Origin: Pseudonocardia humida
GTDB taxonomy: Bacteria > Actinomycetota > Actinomycetes > Mycobacteriales > Pseudonocardiaceae
Length of the DNA: 64,000 nt
NCBI RefSeq assembly: GCF_023898865.1
Contig: NZ_JAGSOV010000003.1
Span: 44,744 to 108,743 of the forward strand
Reading direction: 5' to 3'
In this document: positions 26,347-34,950 of the stretch, in pieces
Numbering within the stretch: position 1 is the first letter of the stretch
Layout: every line of letters starts with the position of its first letter
Notes under the pieces: generated by a model
Told to the model about the DNA's origin: nothing
Database searches by the model: none
What the model saw: only the letters and a program-made list of their open reading frames with translations
Program-made: the position numbers and the translations under genes

Positions 26347-26363
26347 AGACCGACGGTCGGTCT
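26347..26363. promoter_or_regulatory. TetR operator copy 2
   Basis: 17-bp palindrome AGACCGA-cgg-TCGGTCT, 24 bp before the TetR GTG start. Two like sites between divergent genes suggest that the TetR protein represses both itself and the hydrolase. Confidence 0.65.
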
Positions 26364-26386
26364 GTTTGTCAACGGAGAAGGAGACC

Positions 26387-26992
26387 GTGAACCGGAACGC
26401 CACCCGCGGCCGGGCCACCCGCGAGCACATCGTCGCGGTGGCCACCGACCTGTTCGCCGCCGACGGCTACGAGGCCACCTCCATCGAGGCGGTGATGCGC
26501 GCGTCGGGGGTCAGCAAGGGCGCCCTCTACCACCACTTCCCCGGAAAGGACGCGCTGTTCGAGGCGGTCCTGGGCGGGTTGGACGCGCGGATCGAGGCGG
26601 CGTTGCGCCGCGCGGCCGTCGGGGTGGGCACGCCGGCGGGGCTCGTCCGGGCCGGCTGCACGGCCTGGGTGCGGCTGGCCGTCGACCCGGTGGTGCAGCA
26701 GATCATGCTCATCGACGCGCCCACTGTGCTCGGCTGGCAGCGCTGGCGCGAGCGCGACGAGGCGACGTTCCTGGGCGATCTGCGCCGGGCGCTCGCCGCG
26801 GCCGCGGAGCAGGGCGTCCTCGACCGCGGGCACGTCGACGTCTTCGCGCACGCGCTGCTCGCCTCGGCGAACGAGACCGCGCTGCTCGTCGCCCGCGCCG
26901 ACGACCCCGCCGCCGCGCTCGCCGGCGCCCAGGACGCTCTGGACGAGCTGCTCGACCGGGTGTTGGGTGGGCCCCGCTCCGCCGAGCGATGA
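26387..26992 (+). CDS. TetR family transcriptional regulator
   Basis: A 201-aa one-component repressor. The N-terminal HTH (about 8-55) contains [39 protein letters not shown] in separate helices, the recognition helix being KGALYHHF. The C-terminal domain is the ligand-binding half ([21 protein letters not shown] is a recurrent TetR_C motif). GTG 26387 follows GGAGAAGGAG. It is divergent from the alpha/beta hydrolase with two palindromic operators between them. Confidence 0.93.
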   Translation: MNRNATRGRATREHIVAVATDLFAADGYEATSIEAVMRASGVSKGALYHHFPGKDALFEAVLGGLDARIEAALRRAAVGVGTPAGLVRAGCTAWVRLAVDPVVQQIMLIDAPTVLGWQRWRERDEATFLGDLRRALAAAAEQGVLDRGHVDVFAHALLASANETALLVARADDPAAALAGAQDALDELLDRVLGGPRSAER

Positions 26993-27080
26993 GTTCGCGG
27001 CCCGGCGGGGGTCCAACCATCGGTGCCGGCCGCTGCCCACGTTCGGTGGCCAGCGGTCGTCCGGCACGGGAGGAGCGGGG

Positions 27081-28196
27081 ATGAGCTCGGTTCGGGTACT
27101 CGTGGGCACGCGCAAGGGTGCGTTCGTCCTCACCGCGGACGGCGCGCGCAGGGACTGGGTGGTCGACGGGCCGCACTTCGGCGGCTGGGAGGTCTACCAC
27201 CTCGCCGGCTCCCCCGCCGACCCGCGGCGGGTCTACGCCGCGCCGTCGGGCGGGTGGTTCGGGCAGGTGATCCAGCGCTCCGACGACGGCGGGCGCAGCT
27301 GGGAGCCGGTGGGCAACGAGTTCGCCTACGCCGGCGTGCCCGGCACCCACCAGTGGTACGACGGCACCCCGCACCCGTGGGAGTTCGCCCGGGTGTGGCA
27401 CTTCGCGCCCTCGGCGACCGACCCCGACACCGTGCTGGCCGGGGTCGAGGACGCGGCGCTGTTCCGCTCCGTCGACGGCGGCGCCACCTGGCAGGAGCTG
27501 GCGGGCCTGCGCGAGCACGGCTCCGGCCCGCAGTGGCAGCCGGGCGCCGGGGGCATGTGCCTGCACACGATCGTGCCCGACCCGCGCGACCCGACCCGCA
27601 TGCACGTGGCCATCTCCGCCGCGGGTGTGTTCCGCACCGAGGACGGCGGCAAGACCTGGCAGGCGACCAACCGGGGACTGCAGTCCGATGGCATCCCGGA
27701 CTCCGACGCCGAGGTCGGCCACTGCGTGCACAACCTCGCCATGCACCCGTCGCGGCCCGACACCCTCTACATGCAGAAGCACTGGGACGTCATGCGCACC
27801 GACGACGGCGGCGACAGCTGGTACGACATCGGCGAGGGCCTGCCATCGGACTTCGGCTTCCCGATCGACGTGCACGCCCACGAGCCCGACACCGTCTACG
27901 TCGTGCCGATCACCAGCGACTCGCTGCACGTCCCGCCGGAAGGCAGGCTGCGCGTCTACCGCAGCCGCACGGGCGGCGGCGAGTGGGAGCCGCTCACCGA
28001 GGGCCTGCCCCAGCAGCACTGCTACGTCAACGTGCTGCGCGACGCCATGGCCGTCGACACCCTCGACGACTGCGGCGTCTACTTCGGCACCACCGGCGGG
28101 CAGGTCTACTGCTCCCCCGACGGCGGGGACAGCTGGTCGGCGATCGTGCGCGACCTGCCCGCCGTGCTGTCGGTGGAGGTGCAGACGCTGCCGTGA
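27081..28196 (+). CDS. Sialidase-like/VPS10-like beta-propeller protein with five Asp-boxes
   Basis: A 371-aa cytoplasmic (no signal peptide) propeller. Five Asp-box turns are visible: [32 protein letters not shown] and SPDGGDSW. The N-terminus [21 protein letters not shown] is typical of the actinobacterial exo-alpha-sialidase-like group. The Arg triad and Glu/Tyr of true sialidases are not evident, so enzymatic activity is doubtful. ATG 27081 has GGGAGGAG upstream. Its stop overlaps the ubiquitin-fold gene (GTGA), a pairing that suggests joint function. Confidence 0.85.
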   Translation: MSSVRVLVGTRKGAFVLTADGARRDWVVDGPHFGGWEVYHLAGSPADPRRVYAAPSGGWFGQVIQRSDDGGRSWEPVGNEFAYAGVPGTHQWYDGTPHPWEFARVWHFAPSATDPDTVLAGVEDAALFRSVDGGATWQELAGLREHGSGPQWQPGAGGMCLHTIVPDPRDPTRMHVAISAAGVFRTEDGGKTWQATNRGLQSDGIPDSDAEVGHCVHNLAMHPSRPDTLYMQKHWDVMRTDDGGDSWYDIGEGLPSDFGFPIDVHAHEPDTVYVVPITSDSLHVPPEGRLRVYRSRTGGGEWEPLTEGLPQQHCYVNVLRDAMAVDTLDDCGVYFGTTGGQVYCSPDGGDSWSAIVRDLPAVLSVEVQTLP

Positions 28197-28531
28197 GCGA
28201 GCTCGCGAGCGAACCGTCGGCACAGCGGGAGCACACCGTGCGGGTCAAGCTCCCCGAGCACCTGCGCAGGCTGGCGCGGGTGAACGGCGAGGTGGCGCTG
28301 GCCGTGGCCGGTCCGGTGACCCAGCGCTCCGTGCTGGACGCCCTGGAGGCGCGCTACCCGGCGCTGCGCGGCACCGTCCGCGACCACGGCACCGGGAAGC
28401 GCCGGGCGTTCGTGCGGTTCTTCGCCTGCGGGCGCGACCTGTCCCACGAGCCGGCGGGCGACCCGCTGCCCGCCGCGGTGGCGCGGGGCGAGGAGCCGTT
28501 CCTGGTGGTGGGGGCGATGGCGGGCGGCTGA
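28193..28531 (+). CDS. MoaD/ThiS-like ubiquitin-fold protein ending in Gly-Gly
   Basis: A 112-aa beta-grasp protein. [30 protein letters not shown] and a [14 protein letters not shown] segment follow the MoaD pattern. The chain ends in AMAGG, the exposed diglycine that E1-like enzymes adenylate in sulfur carriers and prokaryotic ubiquitin-like modifiers. No E1/MoeB or MoaE gene is nearby. It is translationally coupled to the beta-propeller gene, so it may carry sulfur or modify a partner in that context. Confidence 0.85.
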   Translation: MSELASEPSAQREHTVRVKLPEHLRRLARVNGEVALAVAGPVTQRSVLDALEARYPALRGTVRDHGTGKRRAFVRFFACGRDLSHEPAGDPLPAAVARGEEPFLVVGAMAGG

Positions 28532-28538
28532 ACCGGGC

Positions 28539-30158
28539 TCAGCGCGCCACCGACCCCGCGGGCAGCGGGTCCAGGGTGGCGTCGGGGAACTTGCGGCGGA
28601 TGTTCTCCAGCCGCCACTTCGTGCTGAACACCGCCAGCAGCACCCCGTCGGAGCGGCGAGTGAGCACCTCGACGTCGCTCTGCCCGTGCAGCAGCTCGGC
28701 GCCGGCCTGGTCGGTGCGCCGGGCCACCGTGAAGTCCAGGTGCTCGAGGCGGGCGGGGGCGCGGAACTCGTTCTCCAGGCGGTCGAGCACGACCTCGAAC
28801 TGCAGCGGCCCGACCGCGGCCAGCACCGGGGCCTGGTCGCCGCGCAGGTCGGAGACCAGCACCTGGATGACGCCCTCGCTGTCGAGCTGGTCGATGCCCC
28901 GGCGGAACTGCTTGAACGACCCGGCGTCGGCGCCGCGGACCGCGGCGAAGTGCTCGGGGGCGAAGCTGGGGATCGCCGGGAACTCGACCGGGTCGGCGGC
29001 GTAGAGGGTGTCGCCGGGACGCAGCGCACCGGCGTTCACCAGCCCGACGATGTCGCCGGGGAAGGCCTCCTCGACGGTGGTGCGCTGCTGGCCGAAGACG
29101 GCCTGGGCGTACTTGGTGGCGAACGGGCGGCCGGTGCCGGCGTGGGTGAGCACCATGCCGCGCTCGAACCGGCCCGAGCAGATCCGCACGAACGCCATCC
29201 GGTCGCGGTGGGAGCGGTCCATGCCGGCCTGCACCTTGAACACCAGCCCGGACATCGGCGCCTGCAGCGGGCGCGGGGTGCCCGTGGCGTCGTCGCGGGC
29301 CTCGGGGGCGGGCGCCAGGTCGACCAGCGCGTCGAGCAGCCGGGCCACGCCGACGCCGGTCAGCGCGGCGCCGAACAGCACCGGGGTCGCCGTGCCGGCC
29401 AGGAAGGCCTTCTCGTCGAACCCGGCGCCGATCTCGGTGAGCAGGGCCAGCTCGTCCTGCGCGGCGGACCAGAACTCCGGCTCCGCGGCGGCGATCTCGG
29501 CGGCCGGCACGACCTCCACCGCGGCCCGGGTCGCTCCGCCCGCCGTGCGGGTGAACCGGCTGAACTCGCCGGTCGCGCACTCGATCAGCCCGCGCAGGTG
29601 CCCGGCGATGCCCAGCGGCCAGGTCAGCGGCATCGGCCGCAGCCCGATGGTCTGCTCGACCTCGTCGAGCAGCTCGAGCGCCTCCCGGCCGGGCCGGTCC
29701 CACTTGTTGACGAAGGTCAGCACCGGGATGCCGCGCGCGCGGCAGACGTCGAACAGCTTCAGCGTCTGCGGCTCGAGGCCCTTGGCCGCGTCGAGCAGCA
29801 TGACCGCGGCGTCGACGGCGGCGAGCACCCGGTAGGTGTCCTCGGAGAAGTCGCCGTGACCGGGGGTGTCGAGCAGGTTGACCACGTGGTCGCGGTAGGA
29901 GAACTGCAGCACCGCGGAGGTGATGGAGATGCCGCGCTTGCGCTCCATCTCCATCCAGTCCGAGGTGACCCCGCGCCTGCCCGCCTTGCCGTGCACGGCG
30001 CCCGCCTGGTCGATCCGCTCCGCGTACAGCGCGAGCGCCTCGGTCAGCGTCGACTTGCCCGCGTCCGGGTGGCTGATCACCGCGAACGTCCGGCGCCGCA
30101 GCGCCTCGGTCGGTACCCGGGCCGACTCCCCCGCATCCGTTGACATCTCACCGACCAT
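28539..30158 (-). CDS. prfC: Peptide chain release factor 3
   Basis: A 539-aa ribosome-associated GTPase that recycles RF1/RF2 after peptide release. GTPase motifs are G1 SHPDAGKST, G2 RGISITSA, G3 DTPGHGDF and G4 NKWD. The TPVLFGAALTGVGV segment, then domain II (PMSGLVFKVQAGMD) and domain III (VGPLQFEVVLDRLENEF) complete RF3. ATG 30158 or ATG 30146 could start it; neither has a good ribosome-binding site. The 3' end converges with the ubiquitin-fold gene with 7 bp between. Confidence 0.95.
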   Translation of the reverse strand: MVGEMSTDAGESARVPTEALRRRTFAVISHPDAGKSTLTEALALYAERIDQAGAVHGKAGRRGVTSDWMEMERKRGISITSAVLQFSYRDHVVNLLDTPGHGDFSEDTYRVLAAVDAAVMLLDAAKGLEPQTLKLFDVCRARGIPVLTFVNKWDRPGREALELLDEVEQTIGLRPMPLTWPLGIAGHLRGLIECATGEFSRFTRTAGGATRAAVEVVPAAEIAAAEPEFWSAAQDELALLTEIGAGFDEKAFLAGTATPVLFGAALTGVGVARLLDALVDLAPAPEARDDATGTPRPLQAPMSGLVFKVQAGMDRSHRDRMAFVRICSGRFERGMVLTHAGTGRPFATKYAQAVFGQQRTTVEEAFPGDIVGLVNAGALRPGDTLYAADPVEFPAIPSFAPEHFAAVRGADAGSFKQFRRGIDQLDSEGVIQVLVSDLRGDQAPVLAAVGPLQFEVVLDRLENEFRAPARLEHLDFTVARRTDQAGAELLHGQSDVEVLTRRSDGVLLAVFSTKWRLENIRRKFPDATLDPLPAGSVAR

Positions 30159-30248
30159 GCTACGTGCCGCCCTCCGCCGACCCGCGCCGCGTCGGGCACC
30201 CGGAACGACCACGGAGCTCGGCCGAATTGCCACCGGATCGGGCGTGCC

Positions 30249-30276
30249 GTAACGCCGACGGGCTCGTTTGCGTTAC
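30249..30276. promoter_or_regulatory. Inverted repeat GTAACGC/GCGTTAC upstream of GGDEF gene (BldD-like half-sites)
   Basis: GTAACGC (30249-30255) and GCGTTAC (30270-30276) are perfect inverted copies 14 nt apart, 46 bp before the GGDEF start. Each fits the half-site of BldD, TNACNC/GNGTNA, a c-di-GMP-dependent regulator known to control diguanylate cyclase genes in actinomycetes. Single half-sites are common by chance; the paired perfect arms are less so. Confidence 0.35.
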
Positions 30277-30322
30277 GAGGAGCCGGGCCGGACCGGTTCC
30301 CGACCGGGGACGGGAGCTCAAC

Positions 30323-32758
30323 ATGCCGGCAGGTGGGCACTACCGGCCCGCCACTACCGCCGGCTGGTCACGGCGGACGGTGGCCGCCGTCGCGCTGCGC
30401 CGCGCCACCGCGTTCGTGCTGCTGGCCGGCCTGACGACGGCCTCGAGCGGGCCGCTGGCGATGTGGGCGGCCGAGCTGGGCACGGTCGCGTTCGCGGCCT
30501 GCTCGGGCCTGGGCTGCCTGCGGGCCTCGCGCCGGGCGTCGGGCGGGGCCAGGGCGGGCTGGAGCACGCTGGCCGTGGCCAGCTGGTCGTGGGGCGCGGC
30601 GCACCTGGGCGCGGCGGCCACCACCGGGGTGCTCACCGGCGCCCCGCCCGCGGCGGGCGGCGGGCCGACCCCCGCCGACGTGGTGGGGCTGGCGTTCCCG
30701 GTCGTGGCGCTGGTGGCGGTGTGCCTGCTGGCGCCCCGGTCGCAGGACCGGACGCTGTCGCGCCGCGTCGTCGACGCGCTCACCGTGGGCTGCGCGCTGG
30801 CCCTGGTCACCTGGACGGTGGTGGTCGACTCGGCGGTCGGCGGGCTGGTGGCCGGTTCACCGGTCGCGGTGGCGCTGTGGCTGGCCCGCCCGGTCGGCGA
30901 CGCGGTCCTGCTGACCGTGGTGGTGCTGACCGTCGCCCAGGACCGGCGCCTGCCATGGCGCTGGGCGCTGCTGGGCGCGGCGGTGCTGGCCATGGCGGCC
31001 TCCGACGTCGCGGTTGCGCTGCTGCGCGGCAGCGGGCACCACGGCGCGCTCACCATGGCCGGCTGGGGCTGGTGGGCGGCGTTCTGCCTGCTCACCACGG
31101 CCGGGGCGACGGTGGGGATGGCCGGCGTGGTCGAGCCGGCCGGTCCGGCCGCGGCGCCCGACGCCGAGGAGCCGCGACCGCGGCGCCCCGGGCTGCTGCC
31201 CTACCTGCCGCTACTGGCGGTAGCCGGGGCGGCCGCCGTGCAGTACGCCACCCGCGGACGTGGGCTCGACGCCGTGGGGACGGCGCTGACGGCGCTGCTG
31301 GTCGCGCTGGTGCTGCTGCGCCAGTACTGCGTGCTGCGGGTCAACCACCGGCACGCCCGCGCCATCGCCCAGCGCGAGGCCGAGCTGCACCGCCTCGCCT
31401 TCCACGACGCGCTCACCGGCCTGGCCAACCGGACCCTGTTCCTTGACCGGCTCGGGCACGCGCTGGAGCTGGCGACCCGCGAGCCGCGGCGGGTGGCGGT
31501 GGTCTTCGTCGACCTCGACGGCTTCAAGGCGGTCAACGACACCCTCGGGCACGCGGCGGGCGACGAGCTGCTGGTGGCGGTGGCCCGGCGGATGCGCGGC
31601 GCGATCCGGGCCACCGACACCCTGGCCCGCCTGGGCGGCGACGAGTTCGCCGTGCTGACCGAGCAGGGCAGCGACCCCGCCGTGGTGGCCCGCACGCTGC
31701 TGGCCTCGCTGCGCAGGCCGTTCGTCCTGGGTGGGCGGGAGCTGGCGGTGTCGGCGAGCATCGGGGTGGCCATGGCCGACCCGGGCGCGGGCGCCGACCA
31801 GGCGCCCGCCCTCATCCACCGCGCCGACGTGGCCATGTACGCGGTCAAGACCTCGGGCAAGGACGGTGTGCAGATCCACTCGCCCACCGTGCACGACCAG
31901 CCGCGCCGGGCCGAACCGCCGGCGCAGCGGGCGCTGACCGCGGCCATCGAGCTGGGCGCGGTCCGCACGGTCTTCCGCCCGGTCGTGTCCACCCTGGACG
32001 GCCGCATCGTCGCCCTGGAGGCGGTGCCGCGCTGGTCGGAGGCGGTGGGCGCGGTGCCGGTGGGGCCGCTGCTGCACCCGTCCCCGCCGCTGACCGCGGT
32101 CCTGCTGGAGCAGTCCTGCCACCAGCTGGCCCGCTGGAGCGACCAGCTGGGTCACCACCGGTTGCGGATCGTGGTCACCGTGGGAGTCGGCGAGCTGGCC
32201 GACACCACGCTGCCGACCAGGGTCGACCGCGTCCTGGCCCGCTACCGGCTGGCCCCCGGCCAGCTCACGCTGGAGATCGACGACGGGGCGCTGCCCGAGC
32301 GGTCGGCCGCGGCGCTGGACTCCCTGCACCGGCTGCGCCACCTCGGGGTGCGCCTCGGGCTGGGCGGGCTCGGCTCGGGCTACGCCACGCTGGCCTGGCT
32401 GTCCGGCGCGCCGCTGGACACGGTGCGGATCGACAGCGACCTCGTCGCCGACGTCGACCACGACGGCGGGCGCTGCCGGTTGCTGCGCGGCGTGCTGGCC
32501 CTGACCCACCACCTCGGGCTGCGCAGCGTGGCCGACGGCGTCGAGCGCACCGGGCAGCTGCTGGAGCTGCGCAGGCTGGGCTGCGACTTCGTGCAGGGCC
32601 ACCTGGTGGCCGGGCCGGCCACGGCCGCCGAGCTGACCCCCGTGGTGCTGGCCCAGCAGTCGCTGCTGCCGCGCGGGCTGATCGAGCAGACCGTGCTCCC
32701 GGTGCCCCCACGGCCCCGCCCCGCGGTGGTCCGCGGCCGCACGCTCAGCGCCTGGTGA
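30323..32758 (+). CDS. Membrane diguanylate cyclase with degenerate EAL domain
   Basis: An 811-aa c-di-GMP signalling protein. About ten hydrophobic helices occupy residues 20-345. GGDEF (about 360-515) has DALTGLANR, DLDGFKAVND and an intact RLGGDEFAVL, so it should make c-di-GMP. The EAL domain (about 530-790) has lost its metal ligands: EALVRW reads EAVPRW, NVS reads TVG and DDFGTGYS reads GGLGSGYA. The catalytic Lys of KID is Arg (RID) and AEGVE is ADGVE. Phosphodiesterase activity is therefore not expected. ATG 30323 follows GGGAG at 6 nt. The 3' end overlaps the convergent flavin-reductase-like gene by 14 bp. Confidence 0.92.
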   Translation: MPAGGHYRPATTAGWSRRTVAAVALRRATAFVLLAGLTTASSGPLAMWAAELGTVAFAACSGLGCLRASRRASGGARAGWSTLAVASWSWGAAHLGAAATTGVLTGAPPAAGGGPTPADVVGLAFPVVALVAVCLLAPRSQDRTLSRRVVDALTVGCALALVTWTVVVDSAVGGLVAGSPVAVALWLARPVGDAVLLTVVVLTVAQDRRLPWRWALLGAAVLAMAASDVAVALLRGSGHHGALTMAGWGWWAAFCLLTTAGATVGMAGVVEPAGPAAAPDAEEPRPRRPGLLPYLPLLAVAGAAAVQYATRGRGLDAVGTALTALLVALVLLRQYCVLRVNHRHARAIAQREAELHRLAFHDALTGLANRTLFLDRLGHALELATREPRRVAVVFVDLDGFKAVNDTLGHAAGDELLVAVARRMRGAIRATDTLARLGGDEFAVLTEQGSDPAVVARTLLASLRRPFVLGGRELAVSASIGVAMADPGAGADQAPALIHRADVAMYAVKTSGKDGVQIHSPTVHDQPRRAEPPAQRALTAAIELGAVRTVFRPVVSTLDGRIVALEAVPRWSEAVGAVPVGPLLHPSPPLTAVLLEQSCHQLARWSDQLGHHRLRIVVTVGVGELADTTLPTRVDRVLARYRLAPGQLTLEIDDGALPERSAAALDSLHRLRHLGVRLGLGGLGSGYATLAWLSGAPLDTVRIDSDLVADVDHDGGRCRLLRGVLALTHHLGLRSVADGVERTGQLLELRRLGCDFVQGHLVAGPATAAELTPVVLAQQSLLPRGLIEQTVLPVPPRPRPAVVRGRTLSAW

Positions 32759-33491
32759 CCGGGCCGTCCCCGGTCGGCGGCCCGGTCGAGCCGTCGATGA
32801 CCAGCGGCCCGGCACCGGCCCGCCCCGGCATGGCGGCGCCGCCGTCGACGACGGACCCGTCGGTCGGGCCGAGGAACCAGGGGAACACCGTGCCCGGGAC
32901 CGGGCGGGCGCGCGGCGCCACCGGCGCGAGCTCGCCCATCGCGGCCAGCTCGTCGTCCTCGGCGACGACGCAGACCACCTCGGCGAGCAGCACGTAGTCG
33001 GTCGGCGAGGTGGAGGCCGCCGGCGCCGAGGTGCGGACCGCGGGCGCGCCGGGGGCGCCGGGCGGTCCGGTCGGTCCGTGGACCCGGCACTCCAGCCGGG
33101 CCCGCCCGGTGGCCAGCGACGGCACCCCGACGCGGTGCGACTGGACCGCCGTCCAGCGCACGGCGCCCGTGGCGTCGCGCTCGGCGGCGGCCAGCGCGAC
33201 CAGGTGCCCGGCCAGGTCGGTGCTGGTCAGGTGGGCGACCAGCTCGCCGCGGGCCAGGGCGGCCGCCCGCACGTGCTCGGGCTCGCCGCCGGCGTCGCGC
33301 ACCGCGGCCAGGGTGATCCCGACCGTCGCCCGCTGCCCGCGCATCGGCAGGCAGTACCCGAGCGGCGCGACGAGCGGGGCGCCGTCGGCGTCGGCGGTGC
33401 TGATCACCGCGACGGTGTGCGGCCGCGCCAGCCCGGCGAGCAGCCGGTGGCGCTGCTGCGGAGCGAGCGCGGCCGGATCGACGGCGCGCAT
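32745..33491 (-). CDS. Flavin-reductase-like split-barrel protein
   Basis: A 248-aa FMN-binding split-barrel family member. The first part, LARPHTVAVISTADADGAPLVAPLGYCLPM, matches the flavin reductase domain, where it binds FMN. The C-terminal half contains a Pro/Gly/Ala-rich insert and DYVLLAEVVCVVAEDDEL. ATG 33491 (third Met-type start) follows GAGG. No partner monooxygenase is adjacent, so its electron acceptor is unknown. Confidence 0.7.
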   Translation of the reverse strand: MRAVDPAALAPQQRHRLLAGLARPHTVAVISTADADGAPLVAPLGYCLPMRGQRATVGITLAAVRDAGGEPEHVRAAALARGELVAHLTSTDLAGHLVALAAAERDATGAVRWTAVQSHRVGVPSLATGRARLECRVHGPTGPPGAPGAPAVRTSAPAASTSPTDYVLLAEVVCVVAEDDELAAMGELAPVAPRARPVPGTVFPWFLGPTDGSVVDGGAAMPGRAGAGPLVIDGSTGPPTGDGPVTRR

Positions 33492-33567
33492 CCGACCTCG
33501 TCCCTCCCGGGTCGACGTCCCGGGCCGGGCGGAGTCTCGCACGGCGCGGTCGGCGCGCGGCTGCCGG

Positions 33568-34137
33568 TCAGCTGGCCTGCACGCTCGTGCGCGACAGCGC
33601 GTGCTGCACCAGCACGATCAGGGTCTCGGTGCACGAGTCGGCCCGGCGGGCGTCCATGTGCACGACCGGGGTGTCGCGGCTGATCGCCAGTGCCTCGCGC
33701 ACCGCGTCCGGGCTGAACGCCGAGGAGTGCGGGAAGCCGTTGATGGCCACCACGAACGGCAGCCTGCGGTTCTCGAAGTAGTCCACGGCGGCGAAGCACT
33801 CGTCGATGCGGCGCAGGTCGACCAGCACGACGGCGCCGACGGCGCCGCGGGCCAGCTCGTCCCACATGAACCAGAACCGGTCCTGGCCCGGGGTGCCGAA
33901 CAGGTAGAGGATCAGCGACTCGTCGACGGTGATCCGGCCGAAGTCCATGGCGACCGTGGTGGTCGTCTTGTCCGGGACGGAGTCGTTGTCGTCGATGCCC
34001 AGCGAGGCCGTCGTCATCGCCTCCTCGGTGAGCAGCGGCGGGATCTCCGACAGCGTGCGCACCATGGTGGTCTTGCCGACGCCGAACCCACCGGCGATGA
34101 CGATCTTGAGCGGTACGGGCCGGCTCTCAGCGTGCAC
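33568..34137 (-). CDS. cvnD: Conservon GTP-binding protein CvnD
   Basis: A 189-aa small GTPase of the MglA-like conservon group. P-loop GGFGVGKTT is near residue 16, switch region GTPGQDRFWFMWDELARGA near 85, and AINGFP replaces NKxD. It is expected to act at the membrane with CvnA-C as a bacterial G-protein-like relay. The GTG start lies inside the end of cvnC (11-nt overlap). Confidence 0.93.
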   Translation of the reverse strand: MHAESRPVPLKIVIAGGFGVGKTTMVRTLSEIPPLLTEEAMTTASLGIDDNDSVPDKTTTTVAMDFGRITVDESLILYLFGTPGQDRFWFMWDELARGAVGAVVLVDLRRIDECFAAVDYFENRRLPFVVAINGFPHSSAFSPDAVREALAISRDTPVVHMDARRADSCTETLIVLVQHALSRTSVQAS

Positions 34138-34516
34138 GAAGTCCCTCCAGCAGTCGCTCGAGGATCTCCGGCGCGGGGCCGCCGCCCGTTCCGTCGGCCG
34201 CGGCCTGCGGAGCGTGCACCTCGAGGTATCCGGCTTCGGCCAGGTCGCTCACGAGCACCCGGGCCACGCCGACCGGCACGCGCAGCGCGGCGCCGATCTC
34301 GACGAGTGACACCGGGCGCGCCGCGAGCTGGACGATGATCCGGTACTCCATCTGCAGGTCACCGCCGAGCGATGCCTGCCTGGTGAGCGTGACCAGCGAT
34401 TCGATGGGCAGGTCGGTCCCCGTGGATCGGGTCCGGCCGCCGGTCACCGCGAAGACGGGGACGACCCGCCCGGCCGAGCTCGCCGGCCGGGAGGACGCCC
34501 CGGGATCGTGGCCCAT
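34127..34516 (-). CDS. cvnC: Conservon protein CvnC (DUF742)
   Basis: A 129-aa DUF742 protein. VVPVFAVTGGRTRS, LPIESLVTLT and the winged-helix-like end (VSLVEIGAALRVPVGVARVLVSDLAEAGYLEVH) are diagnostic. It starts in the TGATG overlap with cvnB. Function in the conservon complex is to link the roadblock protein and the GTPase, by homology. Confidence 0.93.
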   Translation of the reverse strand: MGHDPGASSRPASSAGRVVPVFAVTGGRTRSTGTDLPIESLVTLTRQASLGGDLQMEYRIIVQLAARPVSLVEIGAALRVPVGVARVLVSDLAEAGYLEVHAPQAAADGTGGGPAPEILERLLEGLRAR

Positions 34517-34950
34517 CACCACCCCTTCGCACCGCCCGTCACGTCCGCCCGGGCGTCGCCGCGCGGCGCCGGGGTCAGCGCGTGCTCGACCCGCGCCGCC
34601 AGCATGGTCATCTCGTAGGCCACGATGCCGAGGTCGCAGCGCCGGTCGGCCTGCACGGCGAGGGTGGCGCCGTAGCTGATCGCGGTGACGAACAGGTAGC
34701 CGCCGGCCATCTCCAGGATCGTCTGGGTCACCGGACCCGCCTCCAGCAGGTGCGCGGTGCCCCTGGCCAGGCTGACCAGCCCGGACGAGGCCGCGGAGAG
34801 CCGGTCGGCGAGCGCGGCGTCGGTGCCCGGCGAGGTGGCCAGGCGCAGCCCGTCGGCCGAGACCACGATGGCGCGCATGACGCCGGGCGTGTCCCGGGCG
34901 AAGTCCACCAGCAGCCAGTCCATCTGCCCGTCGAGCCCGCCGCTCACCAT
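34516..34950 (-). CDS. cvnB: Conservon protein CvnB (roadblock/LC7)
   Basis: A 144-aa roadblock/LC7 domain protein: DWLLVDFARDTPGVMRAIVVSADGLRLA, LEMAGGYLFVTAISYGATLAV and AYEMTMLAARVEHAL. Such proteins act as regulators of the CvnD GTPase. It overlaps the cvnA stop by 7 nt; GTG 34947 is an alternative start. Confidence 0.93.
   Translation of the reverse strand: MVSGGLDGQMDWLLVDFARDTPGVMRAIVVSADGLRLATSPGTDAALADRLSAASSGLVSLARGTAHLLEAGPVTQTILEMAGGYLFVTAISYGATLAVQADRRCDLGIVAYEMTMLAARVEHALTPAPRGDARADVTGGAKGW

Noticed and set aside
27081..28196. True exo-alpha-sialidase
   Set aside because: Asp-boxes only show a propeller fold; the sialidase Arg triad and Tyr/Glu nucleophile pair are not evident and there is no export signal.
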